Positions 35,469 through 44,311 are shown, counted from the stretch's first letter. The stretch is 64,000 nucleotides of DNA from Flavivirga abyssicola (GCF_030540775.2 NZ_CP141266.1:4451001-4515000), one strand, 5' to 3'. Numbers and translations are program-made. Notes: generated by a model from the sequence alone, not told the origin.

Positions 35469-35885
35469 TTACTTAATTTCTATTAATTCATTAATACTCC
35501 AATACGCCAGTAAGTTTTCTATTTTAGTAACATAATCCTCATATTTTAAAGGTTTTAAAACGTAACCAGCTATGCCTAATTTATAACATTCTAACAAATC
35601 TTTTTGGTTATTTGAAGTTGTTAATATTATGGCAGGAATATGTCTTAACTTTTCATCTTTTTTTAAAATGGACAAAAACTCCAAACCATTAATTTTTGGC
35701 ATGTTTAAATCTAATAAAATTATGTGAGGTAATTCGTATTTTTTTTCTAAAATTTTTAAAGCTTCTTCCCCATTATGAGCTTCTACGATATTATGCTTAA
35801 GGCCTAGAGATGAAATAACCCTATTTAGCTTCATAATTTCAATCATGTCGTCTTCTATAAGTAGAACTTTTAAATTATTTTTCAT
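35469..35885 (-). CDS. Single-domain response regulator
   Basis: 138 residues, receiver domain only. Glu11-Asp12-Asp13 (LLIEDDMIE), phospho-acceptor Asp59 (IILLDLNMPKING), LTTSNNQ and LKPLKYEDY are intact. ATG at 35885 is used; the longer frame begins with an unlikely leader. There is a 132-nt gap to the H-NOX gene. With no output domain it is a good candidate for the middle receiver of a kinase-receiver-Hpt-LytTR relay. Confidence 0.88.
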   Translation of the reverse strand: MKNNLKVLLIEDDMIEIMKLNRVISSLGLKHNIVEAHNGEEALKILEKKYELPHIILLDLNMPKINGLEFLSILKKDEKLRHIPAIILTTSNNQKDLLECYKLGIAGYVLKPLKYEDYVTKIENLLAYWSINELIEIK

Positions 35886-35963
35886 CGTAAAAAATTTAAT
35901 TCGGTAGTAAAAATAAAGCAAAGTGATAAACTCTATAGTAGACTTCGTTAAATTGAATTTAAG

Positions 35964-35998
35964 TGTCGTTCAATGGAAATTAAGTGTCGACGAATGGT
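35964..35998 (-). promoter_or_regulatory. LytTR-like direct-repeat box 5
   Basis: TGTCGTTCAATGG (35964) and TGTCGACGAATGG (35985) start exactly 21 nt apart. Both halves are good here: minus-strand TCCATTGAA (7 of 9) and ACCATTCGT (8 of 9). Lies 78 nt upstream of the receiver/H-NOX/kinase/Hpt/LytTR gene set, suggesting autoregulation. Confidence 0.7.
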
Positions 35999-36059
35999 TT
36001 TTATATATGAAGCAGCTTAAATTATTGTTACCTAAAAATTCACAACAATATTTCACAAT

Positions 36060-36161
36060 GAACTTTTTTTATGCTTAGCACTGCTATGCCTTGCAAAAAA
36101 GGCCTCATCTGAACAAATTTTATCTCATTTTCGGTTAAAAACAAAAAGTCAAGATGAGTTC
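36060..36161. mobile_element. 160-nt MITE family, internally deleted copy
   Basis: Shares the 3' two-thirds (TATGCTTAGCACTGCTATGC onward) and right terminal repeat AAAAAGTCAAGATGAGTTC with the full copies at 57781 and 61782, but has lost about 58 nt after GAACT at its left end. It is flanked by AAT on both sides, consistent with a 3-bp target duplication. Confidence 0.75.
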
Positions 36162-36167
36162 AATAAA

Positions 36168-36199
36168 AAAAGCTAAAATAAATTGATATTTTAGCTTTT
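36168..36199 (-). terminator. Intrinsic terminator of the small T9SS gene
   Basis: Perfect 13-nt stem AAAAGCTAAAATA / TATTTTAGCTTTT with a 6-nt loop, followed on the minus strand by a run of T. It lies 31 nt after the minus-strand stop at 36230. Confidence 0.75.
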
Positions 36200-36229
36200 A
36201 GGTTTAAGTTTTAGAACTCTTCTTTTTCA

Positions 36230-36952
36230 CTATTTTCTAACTAATTTTTTATAAGCTATACTATTCTGACTTCCCTCTACTTGCAATATATAAGTAGCAA
36301 TTTTAAAATCTGACAAAACTAATTGAGAAACATCATTATTATCAATTTCTTTTTCTAAAATACGTTTCCCATATAAGTTAGTGCTTTTAACTTTTGAACC
36401 CGATTCAGCATACATTGCAGGTAAAACATCAGGCTTCACAGCAGCTGAATACCATTCTGTTGCCGTTCCATTTGACGAAGCCGTTCTCCAAGTAATTGTA
36501 TAATCTCCTACTGAAGGGTTTATAATGATACCTGTAACTATAATTTCAATGGTAGATCCTGCTGGTATTGTTAATCCTGGAGATCCAGCTAAAGTGGACA
36601 TTTGAATTCCATTAGACCAGGATCCTCCTATAGGTCCAAAGGTAGTCTCATCAATAGCCTTTTCATTTCCATTTACCTTTAATATAATGTTAGAATCCAA
36701 TAACGTTGGATAATCTATAATGTTGGTAATTGATGGAAATCCATTTGGTAGTGTCATATAGAATATATTTGATGTATTACTTCCTGCTCCAATGGCTTCT
36801 GCTGTGACATAGGTAAAGGTATAAGTTGGACTTTCACCTGGGGTATTATCACTCACAGTAACTGATTGAGAATACACAAATATTAAAGAAAATTGAATAA
36901 ATAAAAATGATAAAAAGTATGGTCGTTTTATCACAAAGTAAAACTGTTTCAT
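36230..36952 (-). CDS. Secreted protein with T9SS-like C-terminal tail
   Basis: 240 residues. Signal region MKQFYFVIKRPYFLSFLFI with cleavage near VYSQS. A single beta-sandwich resembling bacterial DUF11/Ig-like repeats (SVTVSDNTPGESPTYTFTY, TIPAGSTIEIIVTGIIINPS), ending in a short T9SS-like tail (LSDFKIATYILQVEG to KKLVRK). ATG at 36952 is chosen over the 15-residue-longer frame. A minus-strand TAAATTTG at 37008-37015 is a plausible -7 element. Confidence 0.65.
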   Translation of the reverse strand: MKQFYFVIKRPYFLSFLFIQFSLIFVYSQSVTVSDNTPGESPTYTFTYVTAEAIGAGSNTSNIFYMTLPNGFPSITNIIDYPTLLDSNIILKVNGNEKAIDETTFGPIGGSWSNGIQMSTLAGSPGLTIPAGSTIEIIVTGIIINPSVGDYTITWRTASSNGTATEWYSAAVKPDVLPAMYAESGSKVKSTNLYGKRILEKEIDNNDVSQLVLSDFKIATYILQVEGSQNSIAYKKLVRK

Positions 36953-37277
36953 AACTATTCTTATGTAGGTTAGTACTACGAATATAACAAACAACACCTA
37001 TTAAAATCAAATTTATTCGATGAAATGTATTTTTTATAAAAATAAACCTACAAAAAATTCTTACTTACGAAAACTATAAATCAACACAAATAATAATTAT
37101 AACTGAAGATAAAAATGGTTAGGAAGGACTCTAGCCAGCAGCATTAAAGAAGACTCATGAAAAATAGCTTATGTGTTGTTAGCATATTTGTTATAGCTGT
37201 TAATTATATAAAATTAGTTGCTATAATTTGGGTTAGTAAATTTTTGGTAACACTTGAGAATACTTACTTTTGAAATT

Positions 37278-37736
37278 ATGATAAATAACTTCGAAAACGA
37301 ATTCTTTGGTATAGGCATCCAAAACGGAAAAACACCCGAAAACCTTGGTGTGCTTTGGAGATCGGCTCAAAATCTTGGAGCAAGTTTTATTTTTACCATC
37401 GGTAATAGATACGCTAAACAAGCTTGTGATACGCACAATGCCGTGAAATCTATGCCCTATTTTCATTATGAAAATTTTGATGATTTTTTTAATAACTTAC
37501 CAAAGGGTGCCCGAATAGTTGGCGTAGAATTAACTGATAAAGCCGAAGATTTGGAAACCTTTCACCATCCTAGACGTTGTGTTTATTTACTAGGTGCAGA
37601 AGATCATGGGTTATCTAATCAAGCTATTGAAAAAAGTCATTTCCTGGTTAAATTTAAATCGCAATTGAGTTTGAATGTATCTGTAGCTGGAAGTATTGTG
37701 ATGTACGACCGAGGTATGGATAAACCCAGAATATAA
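37278..37736 (+). CDS. SPOUT-class RNA 2'-O-methyltransferase (TrmH/TrmL-like)
   Basis: 152 residues. All three SpoU motifs: LGVLWRSAQNLGASFIF (motif 1), VYLLGAEDHGLS (motif 2) and SLNVSVAGSIVMYDR (motif 3). The short single-domain length fits TrmL-like tRNA methyltransferases. ATG at 37278 is used. TACTTTTG at 37265-37272 resembles a -7 element only 5 nt before the start, hinting at a leaderless transcript or an upstream promoter. Confidence 0.88.
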   Translation: MINNFENEFFGIGIQNGKTPENLGVLWRSAQNLGASFIFTIGNRYAKQACDTHNAVKSMPYFHYENFDDFFNNLPKGARIVGVELTDKAEDLETFHHPRRCVYLLGAEDHGLSNQAIEKSHFLVKFKSQLSLNVSVAGSIVMYDRGMDKPRI

Positions 37737-37763
37737 AGTTTTTCTATTTCTAAACCCTGACTC

Positions 37764-39197
37764 TTACTTTACTAGCACTTTCTTTTCAAAATGACTCTTT
37801 GGTGCTTCACAAAGGGAACACTCATATGTATCTGGTAAACTGTCAAAGCTTGTTTTTTTAGCTATATTTTGAGTCATATCTCCATAAGCCTCATTATAAA
37901 CAGTTAAACAATCTTTGCATTGATATACTTCTTCTTCAAATGTCTCTGAAGCAATTTCAACCGTTTTCTCTTCTTCTTGCTCTGTTCCTAGTTGTTCAAA
38001 ATACAACTGACTTAATTCCATTAAAAGCCCTGGTAATTCTACCTTATCGACATCTTGAACATGCATGATGTATTCGTGTGTATTCGGATCGAATTTCTTC
38101 GCGTATAACAAATTGTAAGTATCTCTAATTTTAAAATCTCCAATAGCCTCTGGTTGCTTATTTTTCTCGATAACAATAGACGTGAAATTATAAGTATCAC
38201 TCTCATGGCTTGTAATGCCAAATGTTAATCCGTATGTACTAATATCGTTTTGATCAAAATTAGTAACGAGGTATTTTTTTAAACTTAAAGCGTCTTTATT
38301 ATTGACTGGGACGTGCCAATTCATCTCTAACATTGAATGGCGTACATTGATACCAAATTTACCTAAAAGCTTTTCCCATTGTAGTTTGGACTTTGATGGA
38401 ATTCCTTTAACAATAAAAGATTTCCAAGGTGTAATTGAAATTTTACCAATCTTATTTTCAGAACATAAGTCGCACATGGCTTTTAAAAAAGCTAAATCAT
38501 ATCTGTTATTCCTCCAATATAATCCCAGCCAATAACTGTCTGTACCAATTCGATTCATCCCTTCATAATATGGAAATGGATAGAAAGGGACTTCTAAAGG
38601 TTTATCTACGGTTCTATTATTAGTATCGACTGCATCGCTTACTAATTCAAAAAGTGTTTCAATAGTTTCTGGTTCTTCTTGTAAAATAGTTTCAATGGCT
38701 AGTTCGATCTTATCCATATCCCAACTGTAGATGAGTGCAGGATACATTTGTGTTTTCCCCCAACCTGGAAGCCTTACATACAAATACCAATAGTCTTCAT
38801 GCTCTGACGCTATAAAGTTTATGTTTCCTGTATATAACGGCACTAAACGTTGCTTCGGATCGATGACATTGACTCTTAAACTCAATTTATGCTTGAACTG
38901 CTCTATAACATACAAATACCTGTCACTAGTAAGCCATGAGGTGCTTGGTAATATATCTGCCGACACATAAGAGGATACAATATTCTCTATACCATCTCTT
39001 TTTGGTTTGATAAATTGAATTTTATCAAATTTATCAAACTTACTTTCATCTATTTCTTCAGGAAAAATAATATCCTGACGAGAACCGAAAGAAATAGCAT
39101 CCAACCCCAAACCTTCTGCAGCTTCACAAATATATTTTAGTTCGCCAGGAGATACGACCCCTCCATTAATTCTTAATCTATACGGCTCTTTCATCAT
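37764..39197 (-). CDS. NIR/SIR-fold protein with C-terminal rubredoxin
   Basis: 477 residues. The N-terminal 400 resemble nitrite/sulfite reductase half-domains (YRLRINGGVVSPGELKYICE, GTDSYWLGLYWRNNRYD), but the C-x5-C and C-x3-C siroheme/[4Fe-4S] motif is absent. The C-terminus is a rubredoxin: YQCKDCLTVYNEAYGD and LPDTYECSLCEAPKSHFE supply the four Fe-binding Cys. It overlaps the start region of the nitrate reductase fusion by 4 nt, so it is most likely an electron-transfer partner of that enzyme. Start could be 39197 or 39194. Confidence 0.8.
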   Translation of the reverse strand: MMKEPYRLRINGGVVSPGELKYICEAAEGLGLDAISFGSRQDIIFPEEIDESKFDKFDKIQFIKPKRDGIENIVSSYVSADILPSTSWLTSDRYLYVIEQFKHKLSLRVNVIDPKQRLVPLYTGNINFIASEHEDYWYLYVRLPGWGKTQMYPALIYSWDMDKIELAIETILQEEPETIETLFELVSDAVDTNNRTVDKPLEVPFYPFPYYEGMNRIGTDSYWLGLYWRNNRYDLAFLKAMCDLCSENKIGKISITPWKSFIVKGIPSKSKLQWEKLLGKFGINVRHSMLEMNWHVPVNNKDALSLKKYLVTNFDQNDISTYGLTFGITSHESDTYNFTSIVIEKNKQPEAIGDFKIRDTYNLLYAKKFDPNTHEYIMHVQDVDKVELPGLLMELSQLYFEQLGTEQEEEKTVEIASETFEEEVYQCKDCLTVYNEAYGDMTQNIAKKTSFDSLPDTYECSLCEAPKSHFEKKVLVK

Positions 39198-42100
39198 GCT
39201 AATACTTTTGAGTTATGAAGGATCTCTCTAACTTCGGTTTTGCAACTTCCACAGCCTAGACCTGCACCAGTTTTATTACATAATTCCGTAAAATTAGTAC
39301 ATCCTTTTGCTATGGCTTCTTCAATATTACCTGCTCCAACTTGACTGCAGGAACATACTAGTTTTCCTAATACGGGTGTATCATTTGACGAACCACGAAG
39401 TAGTGTATTTCGTTTATCGGCCATTTCAATTTTACTTTCAATCATGGTTTTAAACTCGGCAAATTCATTTTTATCGCCCATTAAAACTGCTCCGACAAGT
39501 AAATCATCTTTAACAATACACTTTTTGTAATAGCGTTTTTTAATATCGGTGAATATGATTTCTTCGTAACTATCATCATTATCAGGAACAATAATGTCTC
39601 CAATACTACAAAGGTTTAAATCGTTAAACTTTAGAATATTCATTAATACTGAACCATTATAAGAACAGCTAATGTCTCCCGCAATGAAATTTGCCAATAT
39701 AGCAGCTTGTTCTTCTGCTGCCGATGTAATTCCGAATAACTGATTGTTAAACTCTGCGATTTCTCCTATAGCAAATATGTCGGGATGTGAGGACTGTAAA
39801 TGCTGATTCACTTTTACGCCTCTACTACAATCTATACCATTTTCTCTGGCTATTTCAACGTTAGGAATTGTACCTATAGCATAAACTATGGCATTGGCTG
39901 TAATGAGTTTTCCACTTTTTAAGGTAATATTTAATTCGCCTGTATCTTCATCATCAAACACGGTGCTTACTTCATTATCAAAATAAATCTGAATGCCACG
40001 TTCCTGAACATCTAATGCCAATAGCTTACTGGATACCTTGTCTAATTGTCGTTCCATTAAACGAGAAGCACGCTGAACGATAGTAATTTTCACATTCTTA
40101 TGTTTCATCGCCGCTGCTAACTCCAAACCTAGCAATCCACCTCCCACAATAACAACATGTTGTTCTTCTGGGGGTAAATTTGTAGCGTCTAAATACCCTT
40201 TAAACTTATCTGCATCAATTTTGTTTCGCATTGTAAAACGCCCAGGTAAATCTATTTGAACATCTTTCGGAATAAAGGCACGACTACCCGTTGCTAAAAT
40301 CAATTTATCAAACGTATGTTTCTCGTTATGACTGTCTGTTACAACCTTATTTTCTTTATCTATGTTTGTAATATAAGTTTCTGGATGTACCTGAATATTC
40401 AGTTTATTTAACTCTATTTTTTTTATTTTAAGGAGTTGTTCCCATGTTAATTCTTCAGTTACATACTCAGGCAATAACACTCTGTTATAAAATAAGTTAG
40501 GCTCTTTTGAAAATACATGAATTTCATCGACTTCATTAGATTCACGATAATTTTGTACAAATCTGAACGCCGCAGCACCAGCGCCTACAATGATAATTTT
40601 TTCAACCGGTTTTTTATATTTTGAAACTGAAACACAAGTAAACTTAAAATCTGGTTCTTTCGATACGGGATCTATATGTGTATTTGTTAAATTATTTGTT
40701 CTATTTAAATCACTTTGAAGCTGTTTTCCCCAATGCATTGGTAAAAACACAACACCTTTTTTAATGGTATCGGTTATTTTAGCACGTACTCTAACCACTC
40801 CATTTTCACTTTTAATTTCTGCAATACCCCCATCTTTTAATTTGCATAAATAGGCATCAACCGGATTAATTTCTAAAACGGGAGTTGGGTAATGTGTTTT
40901 TAACCTGGACACTTTCCCAGTTTTGGTCATCGTGTGCCATTGATCCCTAACACGCCCAGTAGTTAAAATTAATGGAAAGTCCTCACTAGGTTGAACCGAC
41001 GTATTTTTAATAGTACTCGGTAAATTAAATTGAGCCTTTTGTGAAGGCGTATAGAACTTTTTATTTTCAAAAAGTCTAGGTGTACCTTGATGTCTATACT
41101 CTGGGACTGGCCACTGAAAAGTGCCTTCGTTTTTTAATCTATCGTAGTTTAAAAACGATACATCAATATTTGTTCCTTTGGTCATTGATGCATACTCATC
41201 GTAAATTTCGCTAGTATTACTATAATTAAAACCTCTAAACCCCATCCGCTGCGCAAAATCACAAAAAATTTCGACATCTGGTCTTGCTTCTCCGGGGGGA
41301 TCTATTTCTTTTGGTAAATACGAGATACGTCTTTCGGAATTCGTCATCGTTCCCTCTTTTTCTAACCATCCTGCAGCGGGTAATACTAAATCGGCATAGT
41401 CTACAGTATCAGATTTATGTGAAATATCCTGAACAACCACAAACTTAGCTTTTTTCATGGCCCTCTCAATTTGGTGGATGTTGGGCAAACTTACCAAAGG
41501 ATTGGTACAAGCAATCCAAACAGCTTTTAGTTTACCACTTTCCAACGCTTCAAACATCTCGGTAGCTGTGTAACCAGGCTTATCAGATATTTTATCAACG
41601 CCCCAAAACTGAGCCACTTCTCGTCTGTGCTCTTCGTTCATCAAATCTTTATGAACTGCTAATAAATTAGCCATACCTCCTACTTCACGTCCGCCCATAG
41701 CATTGGGTTGTCCAGTAAGTGAAAATGGTCCAGAACCAGGTTTACCTATCTGCCCCGTTATTAATGATAAGTTTAATAGTGATACATTCTTATCGGTTCC
41801 CACAACACTTTGATTAAGCCCCATGGCCCACATGCTTATAAAACCTTTAGAAAGCCCTATAATATCTGCTGCTTTTTTAATATCTTTTTCTGGTACACCA
41901 CAAAGTTTTGATGCTTGTTTTACGGATGTTGAAAAGATTAAGTCCTTGTAAGGCGCCAATCCTTCGGTATGATTCTTAATAAACTTTTCATCAATTAAAC
42001 CACGTTCAAATAAACGTCTACCTATAGCATTGTAAAGAATAACATCGGTTCCTGGAATTAATTGAAGATGTAAATCTGCAAAATTAGCGGAGTCTGTTTT

Positions 42101-42715
42101 ACGAGGGTCAATAACAATAATCTGAACGTCTGGATTTTCTTCTTTACGCTTTTCAATTCGTCTAAAAAGAATAGGATGACACCACGCTGGATTTGCTCCT
42201 GTAATCAAAAAACAATCTGCTAATTCTATATCTTCATAAGAAATAGGAACGCTATCTTCTCCAAATGTTTTTTTATAACCAACCACAGCAGAACTCATAC
42301 ATAAACGTGAGTTGGTATCTATATTATTGGTTCCTAAAAACCCTTTTGTTAATTTATTGGCAATATAATATTCTTCGGTAAGACTTTGCCCTGATACATA
42401 AAACCCAACGCTGTCGGGTCCGTATTTTTTTATAATCGATTTAAAAACGCTACTGGCTCTATCTAATGCATCATCCCAACTTACTCGCTCGCGTGGGTGT
42501 GACCTACTCCATCTCATTTCAGGGTATAAAATCCTATCCGATGTATCATTTACCACATAGTGTAAATTCATACCTTTTGAACAAAGCATACCTTTATTAA
42601 CCGGATGATCCTTATCTCCTTCGACAAATACCTTATTATTAATGTCTTTTTTTACTATAATACCACATCCGACACCACAATAAGAGCAGGTAGTTTTCAC
42701 TTGATTCGTAACCAT
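39194..42715 (-). CDS. Assimilatory nitrate reductase fused to a NirB-type flavoprotein and BFD domain
   Basis: 1173 residues. Residues 1 to about 690 are a NasA-type molybdoenzyme without signal peptide: CSYCGVGCG and MLCSKGMN bind [4Fe-4S], SRLCMSSAVVGYKKTFG contains the Mo-ligand region, and GPFSLTGQPNAMGGRE follows. From about 705 a pyridine-nucleotide-disulfide oxidoreductase begins (IIIVGAGAAAFRFVQNY, HVVIVGGGLLGLELAAA). The last 60 residues are a BFD [2Fe-2S] domain (LVCSCSQVGAGN, GLGCGSCKTEVRE). This makes one polypeptide carrying NAD(P)H or rubredoxin input and nitrate reduction. Cytoplasmic. Confidence 0.93.
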   Translation of the reverse strand: MVTNQVKTTCSYCGVGCGIIVKKDINNKVFVEGDKDHPVNKGMLCSKGMNLHYVVNDTSDRILYPEMRWSRSHPRERVSWDDALDRASSVFKSIIKKYGPDSVGFYVSGQSLTEEYYIANKLTKGFLGTNNIDTNSRLCMSSAVVGYKKTFGEDSVPISYEDIELADCFLITGANPAWCHPILFRRIEKRKEENPDVQIIVIDPRKTDSANFADLHLQLIPGTDVILYNAIGRRLFERGLIDEKFIKNHTEGLAPYKDLIFSTSVKQASKLCGVPEKDIKKAADIIGLSKGFISMWAMGLNQSVVGTDKNVSLLNLSLITGQIGKPGSGPFSLTGQPNAMGGREVGGMANLLAVHKDLMNEEHRREVAQFWGVDKISDKPGYTATEMFEALESGKLKAVWIACTNPLVSLPNIHQIERAMKKAKFVVVQDISHKSDTVDYADLVLPAAGWLEKEGTMTNSERRISYLPKEIDPPGEARPDVEIFCDFAQRMGFRGFNYSNTSEIYDEYASMTKGTNIDVSFLNYDRLKNEGTFQWPVPEYRHQGTPRLFENKKFYTPSQKAQFNLPSTIKNTSVQPSEDFPLILTTGRVRDQWHTMTKTGKVSRLKTHYPTPVLEINPVDAYLCKLKDGGIAEIKSENGVVRVRAKITDTIKKGVVFLPMHWGKQLQSDLNRTNNLTNTHIDPVSKEPDFKFTCVSVSKYKKPVEKIIIVGAGAAAFRFVQNYRESNEVDEIHVFSKEPNLFYNRVLLPEYVTEELTWEQLLKIKKIELNKLNIQVHPETYITNIDKENKVVTDSHNEKHTFDKLILATGSRAFIPKDVQIDLPGRFTMRNKIDADKFKGYLDATNLPPEEQHVVIVGGGLLGLELAAAMKHKNVKITIVQRASRLMERQLDKVSSKLLALDVQERGIQIYFDNEVSTVFDDEDTGELNITLKSGKLITANAIVYAIGTIPNVEIARENGIDCSRGVKVNQHLQSSHPDIFAIGEIAEFNNQLFGITSAAEEQAAILANFIAGDISCSYNGSVLMNILKFNDLNLCSIGDIIVPDNDDSYEEIIFTDIKKRYYKKCIVKDDLLVGAVLMGDKNEFAEFKTMIESKIEMADKRNTLLRGSSNDTPVLGKLVCSCSQVGAGNIEEAIAKGCTNFTELCNKTGAGLGCGSCKTEVREILHNSKVLA

Positions 42716-42841
42716 TTACCGTAACATTTTAATACTAATTAAAAAAATAAAATAACGCGATGCAACTTGTGTTTTAATTATTCTGAATACCATAAAAATT
42801 GATACTGATATTCATAAAATGATAAAAATCGCAGCCATAAA

Positions 42842-44263
42842 TTAGCTATTTACAGGTGCTAATTTTCCTAGTGATTGTTTTAATTCTGTATCTGCTATTT
42901 TTTCGTCTTCTTTAGAAAACTTAATTGCTAGAGCTACTGCTCCTGTAATTACAACAATACAACCAATTACCAAATAGCCTTGAGAAACTGCCGCTGATGA
43001 TGCTGCGGCTTGCGCACTATTTATAACATCTTCTCCCAACCCTTGATTGGCTGCTATGGCTGCTTTTTCTGCTACAGCAGATTTAGATTTAAGCAATAAT
43101 GCCGCAAGAAATGCGCCTACATTTCCACCTGCACCTACAATACCTGAAACTGCACCTATTGCTTTTTTATTTATAAATGGTACCACCGAAAATGTAGCAC
43201 CCTCGGCCATTTGAACTGATAAACTAAATAAAATTAAAAACACAATCCCAATAGTAATACTTGTTGTTGATGAGAATGTAACCAGCATAATACCTTGAAG
43301 TGTTAATATAAATGATAAGAATAATACACGCCCTCTCAAACCTTTTAGTTTTCCAAATTTGTCACCAAAAAATCCGCCTAAAGTACGGGCAAATATGTTC
43401 ATTAAAGCAAATGACAAAACAATATTACCTGCCGTAAGTCTTTCTAATTGAAAGGTATTCTGAAGATAATCATCCATAGTACCATAAACCGTAAGTTCAA
43501 TACCAAAACTAGCTGCATATACTACAAAGAGTATCCAAATTCTATAATCTTTCAGTACAGTTAAAAATTTAACTTGATCCTTTTTAGTTTCTATGGTTTT
43601 ACCTGCAGCTCTTAAATCGCTAATATTTCCTTCGGGTGTATCTTGTGTGAAGAAATGATACACAATACCCATTAAAAAACAAATAATACCCGCAATAACC
43701 ATAGAATATCTCCAAGCTTCAGCATCTGCTACTCCAAAACTTACTACTGCTGCTGCAATTAAAGGCATTCCCAAACGGTTAGCGCCTCCTCCTAAATTAC
43801 CCCAACCTGCTGATGTCGCATTCGCTGTACCAACAATATTAGGTGCAAACATTAAAGAGGTATGTACTTGCGTAATAACAAATGATGCGCCTATAAAACC
43901 AATAAATAGTCTACATATTAAAAATTGAAGCGGTGTTTGTACCAATCCACACAGAATAACAGGAATGGCTCCTAAAATTAGCAACCAGGTATAGCATTTT
44001 CTTGGTCCGTATTTATCACATAATTTACCAATAAGTAAACGAGCAAATACGGTTCCTGAAACTGCTAAAATGATGGAATTCCATTTTTGGTCTGGGGTTA
44101 AGCCCAAATCTTTAACAACATCCGGCATAAAAGGAACGATACCAAACCATGCAAAGAAGCACATGAAAAAGGATATTGATGTAATCCAAAATGTACGTAT
44201 GGATACATTTTTAAAATTCAATAAATTTAAATTTGTAGACTTAGTTTGTTTAGGCGTATTCAT
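42842..44263 (-). CDS. NarK/NasA-type nitrate/nitrite transporter (MFS)
   Basis: 473 residues, 12 membrane segments. Nitrate-porter signatures GWGNLGGGANRLGMP and SGIVGAGGNVGAFLA are present, along with the Arg residues in membrane helices typical of the family. It brings nitrate to the cytoplasmic fused reductase. 126 nt upstream of that gene on the same strand and preceded by the GTA-N4-TAC operator at 44286-44311. Confidence 0.93.
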   Translation of the reverse strand: MNTPKQTKSTNLNLLNFKNVSIRTFWITSISFFMCFFAWFGIVPFMPDVVKDLGLTPDQKWNSIILAVSGTVFARLLIGKLCDKYGPRKCYTWLLILGAIPVILCGLVQTPLQFLICRLFIGFIGASFVITQVHTSLMFAPNIVGTANATSAGWGNLGGGANRLGMPLIAAAVVSFGVADAEAWRYSMVIAGIICFLMGIVYHFFTQDTPEGNISDLRAAGKTIETKKDQVKFLTVLKDYRIWILFVVYAASFGIELTVYGTMDDYLQNTFQLERLTAGNIVLSFALMNIFARTLGGFFGDKFGKLKGLRGRVLFLSFILTLQGIMLVTFSSTTSITIGIVFLILFSLSVQMAEGATFSVVPFINKKAIGAVSGIVGAGGNVGAFLAALLLKSKSAVAEKAAIAANQGLGEDVINSAQAAASSAAVSQGYLVIGCIVVITGAVALAIKFSKEDEKIADTELKQSLGKLAPVNS

Positions 44264-44285
44264 AATTAAGTATTTTTATACGTAC

Positions 44286-44311
44286 AAAATTAAGTATTTA
44301 TACGTAATTTT
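44286..44311 (-). promoter_or_regulatory. GTA-N4-TAC dyad operator before narK
   Basis: AAAATTAAGTA-TTTA-TACGTAATTTT, a dyad with 10 of 11 matched positions, 23 nt before the ATG. On the minus strand TAATTTTG (44285-44292) is a -7 element overlapping the proximal arm. Further half-sites (TTATACGTAC, AATACGTAATTTTG) flank it. A similar dyad precedes nirB and the narL-like gene. Confidence 0.65.

Noticed and set aside
37233-37466. 77-codon minus-strand ORF opposite the RNA methyltransferase
   Set aside because: It is antisense to SpoU motif 1 and has no independent support.
44286-44311. Classical E. coli NarL 7-2-7 heptamer site
   Set aside because: Heptamers of the TACYYMT type would have to point inward with 2-nt spacing. 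Here the TAC/GTA ends meet across 4 nt in the centre, so only a NarL-family dyad in general can be proposed.
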